Below, one piece after another: positions 21,523 to 23,301 of a stretch of DNA of 23,301 bases; position 1 is the stretch's first letter, and each line of letters begins with the position of its first letter. This stretch comes from UMGS1851 sp900555605. Its GTDB lineage: Bacteria > Bacillota > Clostridia > UBA1212 > UBA1255. Made by a program: the position numbers and the translations under genes. A model generated the notes under the pieces. The model saw nothing but the letters and a program-made list of their open reading frames with translations. It was not told where the DNA came from and ran no database searches. The stretch spans positions 1 through 23,301 of the forward strand of contig CABROF010000031.1 of assembly GCA_902472555.1 (NCBI GenBank). Reading direction: 5' to 3'.

Positions 21523-22914
21523 ATGACTGTGAAACAAGAAGGCGCCCCGGGGCGGATACAAAAAACAGAGCAAAAGAAAAAAGGAAAATTTTGGAAAATA
21601 TACGGCTGGGTATTTGGCATCCTCGGCGGCTTGGCGATTGTCGGACTCGTGGTATTCTGGTGCTGGCTCAACGATTATCAGCATAGCCAGAAGGTGCTGG
21701 TGGCGGATCGGGTCACGGCACTGTTTCAGGAGAAGAATTATACAAAAATTATTGAATTATCGGATATCGAGCCTTCTCCCTTCGATGATGCGCAGCGGCT
21801 TGCGCAGGCGCTGGAAGCGCTTGTAGGCGGCCGGACAGTCAGTTATGTAAAGGCTTTTTCCATGGACCGCTATACGACGCCGATCTTTACGCTGAAGGCA
21901 GGAGACCAAAAGCTCGGCCAGGCGGTTCTGCGCCTGAGCGGCAGAAAAAGCATGTTTGGCTTTGATCTGTATGAGCTGGATCATATCACAGGACTTTCTG
22001 TCGGACAGACTGAGGCCGTTTTTCTGGTGCCGGCAGGCTATGCGCTGTCCGTCAACGGAATCACTGTCGGCCAGGAATATCTGATTGCGGCAGAGGAATC
22101 CGAAGAGAATCCGTTCCGCTATCTTGTGGGCGGATTTGAGGGTGCGCCGCAGTGCTATCGGATCCCGAACCTGCTCTCCGCGCCCCGGGCAGAGGCTTTG
22201 GGCCCGGACGGAAGAGTCCTTGTGCTTAAGGAAGCGGAAACCGGAATCTATCTGCCGGAATGCAAAACGATCCTGTTGACTGCGCCTGATAATTTTACCG
22301 TCACGGTAAACGGCATCCGGATCAGCGGATCAGACCAATGGGTGACGCAGCGCGGCACGGCTGTAGACGCGCTGCAGTATATGCCTGATGAATACGTCCG
22401 GAAACCGGAGCTGGTCGCATACAAGATGTTGGTATTAGGTATGGAGGCAGAGCTGCAGGTGCTAAACTGTATGGGAGAAGCGGCGCAGCTGACCGAAGAC
22501 GCGGAGACCGGAATGCTGACAGCCGGCTTCGGCATCAGCGAGACGCTGGCGGAGCCGTATCTTTCTATTCTGATCGAAAAGGCGCAGCGCTATTCCATGG
22601 CTGTTACCGGAGATTACAATAAATACGATTATATCAGCCAGATTCTTCCGGGCACGCCGCGCTATGAAACGACGGCTGACGATATCCGGGAATATTTTTA
22701 TACGGATCACTCCGCGTTTGGCTTTGAAGATGTCAAAACCGAAAATATCATGTTCTACACGGAAGACTGTTTTTCAGGCGATATTTCTTATATCAACTGG
22801 ATCAAGGGCATTCGGACCGATCCGAATCATATTACGAATCTCGCGTGCCACTACCGCTTTTGGTTTGTCAAGCATAACGGCGTCTGGTATATTGCCGATT
22901 GGTCAAACCTATAG
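21523..22914 (+). CDS. Single-pass membrane protein of unknown function, partner of the NAGPA gene
   Basis: The ATG at 21523 lies 6 nt after GAGG; the GTG at 21511 overlaps the preceding stop and is less likely. The product has 463 residues. A Lys-rich cytoplasmic start (TEQKKKGKFWK) precedes one membrane segment (about 30-50), and about 410 residues lie outside. The exported part begins with a helical region, then two similar beta-rich modules (VPAGYALSVNGITVG and APDNFTVTVNGIRIS) like the repeated small domains of TcaA/YvbJ-type proteins. It ends with an aromatic-rich region closing CHYRFWFVKHNGVWYIADW. That ending resembles the NTF2-like or DUF4440-like folds in such envelope proteins, but no family is certain. 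The tight spacing with the NAGPA gene suggests a joint role in surface-polymer metabolism. Confidence 0.75.
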   Translation: MTVKQEGAPGRIQKTEQKKKGKFWKIYGWVFGILGGLAIVGLVVFWCWLNDYQHSQKVLVADRVTALFQEKNYTKIIELSDIEPSPFDDAQRLAQALEALVGGRTVSYVKAFSMDRYTTPIFTLKAGDQKLGQAVLRLSGRKSMFGFDLYELDHITGLSVGQTEAVFLVPAGYALSVNGITVGQEYLIAAEESEENPFRYLVGGFEGAPQCYRIPNLLSAPRAEALGPDGRVLVLKEAETGIYLPECKTILLTAPDNFTVTVNGIRISGSDQWVTQRGTAVDALQYMPDEYVRKPELVAYKMLVLGMEAELQVLNCMGEAAQLTEDAETGMLTAGFGISETLAEPYLSILIEKAQRYSMAVTGDYNKYDYISQILPGTPRYETTADDIREYFYTDHSAFGFEDVKTENIMFYTEDCFSGDISYINWIKGIRTDPNHITNLACHYRFWFVKHNGVWYIADWSNL

Positions 22915-23301
22915 AGAGGGGCTGCTGTCTAACGGAAGATTATTTTCCGTTAGAAGATAATCTTCGGCTGAAAAAACGCCTTCCGCTGGAGCGCCGTCAG
23001 GAAGCGCCATACCCTCAGACGGCGGAAGACCTGACCTGTGCTGCCGGAGATCAGTAAAAAAGCGGCTTAACAGCGCGCCGCAGGCTTCCGCAAGGATTCC
23101 CCCGAAGACTTCCGTATCCGGATAGAGCAGATTCCATACCGTGCCTGCGGCGCCCTCTTTTTTGTCGTAAAGGCCGAAATACACCCGGCTGATTCTGGCG
23201 GCACGAATCGCCCCGGCGCACATGGGACACGGCTCCAATGTGACGTAGAGGTCGGCGCCGCTGAGTCTCCAGTCTCCTGTGAACCGGCAGGCCTCGGCAA
23301 T
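22909..23301 (-). CDS. tadA: tRNA-specific adenosine deaminase, 3' part (5' end outside window)
   Basis: TadA converts adenosine 34 of tRNA-Arg(ACG) to inosine, needed to decode CGN codons. About 130 residues are visible, entering the window at IAEACRFTGDWRLSG. The zinc-site motif TLEPCPMCAGAIRAARI and the following VYFGLYDKKEGAAGTV are diagnostic. The catalytic HAE motif should lie just outside the window. After the family's usual end (LLSRFFTDLR) there are about 45 extra residues with no recognisable domain. This tail overlaps the end of the plus-strand gene by 6 nt and spans a pair of hairpins, so it may result from loss of an earlier stop codon. A TTG at 23238 is an internal Leu codon (VTLEPC), not a start. 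Confidence 0.9.
   Translation of the reverse strand: MAEACRFTGDWRLSGADLYVTLEPCPMCAGAIRAARISRVYFGLYDKKEGAAGTVWNLLYPDTEVFGGILAEACGALLSRFFTDLRQHRSGLPPSEGMALPDGAPAEGVFSAEDYLLTENNLPLDSSPSL
22928..22965. repeat. Two mutually exclusive perfect hairpins at the overlapping gene ends
   Basis: TCTAACGGAA (22928-22937) pairs with TTCCGTTAGA (22945-22954). GAAGATTAT (22935-22943) pairs equally well with ATAATCTTC (22957-22965), but both cannot form together. The block lies after the plus-strand stop codon and inside the 3' coding end of tadA on the minus strand. It probably helps end transcription of the plus-strand operon, although no T tract follows. Confidence 0.5.

Noticed and set aside
1..23301. CRISPR array, tRNA or rRNA genes, insertion sequences, prophage genes
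   Set aside because: No regularly spaced repeats, tRNA cloverleaf or rRNA-like sequence, transposase motifs or phage structural genes were seen.

Overview
The window looks like a chromosomal segment of a Gram-positive anaerobe of the class Clostridia (Bacillota), probably an uncultured gut-type lineage. The reasons are RNase Y with a YmdB-type phosphoesterase beside it, strong GGAGG-type ribosome binding sites, a VanR/VanS-like two-component pair, a lipoprotein form of the ComEC-like metallo-hydrolase with a DUF3006 partner, and C-terminal membrane anchors ending in Lys/Arg-rich tails. I made no database search; family names come from recognising motifs in the translated sequence.

Layout. 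1-252 is the end of an unrecognised gene. 344-499 is a short reading frame that may be a gene remnant. 579-12677 is a surface glycan locus. Its first part is a 1048-residue protein with four DUF4082-like units and an NPCBM-like domain, followed by a GH99-like (WbsX-type) glycosidase with a CBM9-like domain. These converge on an AraC-family regulator (5847-6941, minus). The regulator diverges from a duplicated concanavalin-A-like surface protein (7330), a lectin-like lipoprotein (8784) and a large membrane-anchored six-hairpin glycosidase with an F5/8C domain (9723). Every protein in the locus except the regulator carries a membrane anchor or lipobox. No transporter gene is visible, so the locus looks built for cutting and holding polysaccharide at the cell surface.

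13010-14831 encodes a VanR/VanS-like response regulator and kinase. They share a translational overlap, and their promoter region carries three 11-bp-phased direct repeats. No vanHAX-type resistance genes are present. 15035-16474 encodes the metallo-hydrolase lipoprotein and DUF3006 protein. 16531-17295 (minus) is a secreted, C-terminally anchored protein of unknown function.

17471-20122 is the housekeeping rny-ymdB segment. It has a good promoter, a nested hairpin at the predicted 5' end of the rny mRNA, an unusual rny start region and a clear terminator between the two genes. 20130-22914 has its own promoter and encodes a membrane-anchored phosphodiester glycosidase (NAGPA family) and an unrecognised single-pass membrane protein. 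The window closes with the 3' part of tadA on the minus strand, which overlaps the end of the preceding gene.

The most striking observation is that the 1048-residue protein reads as two complete secreted and anchored proteins fused in frame. The junction holds a relict ribosome binding site, an ATG and a run of nine A residues.
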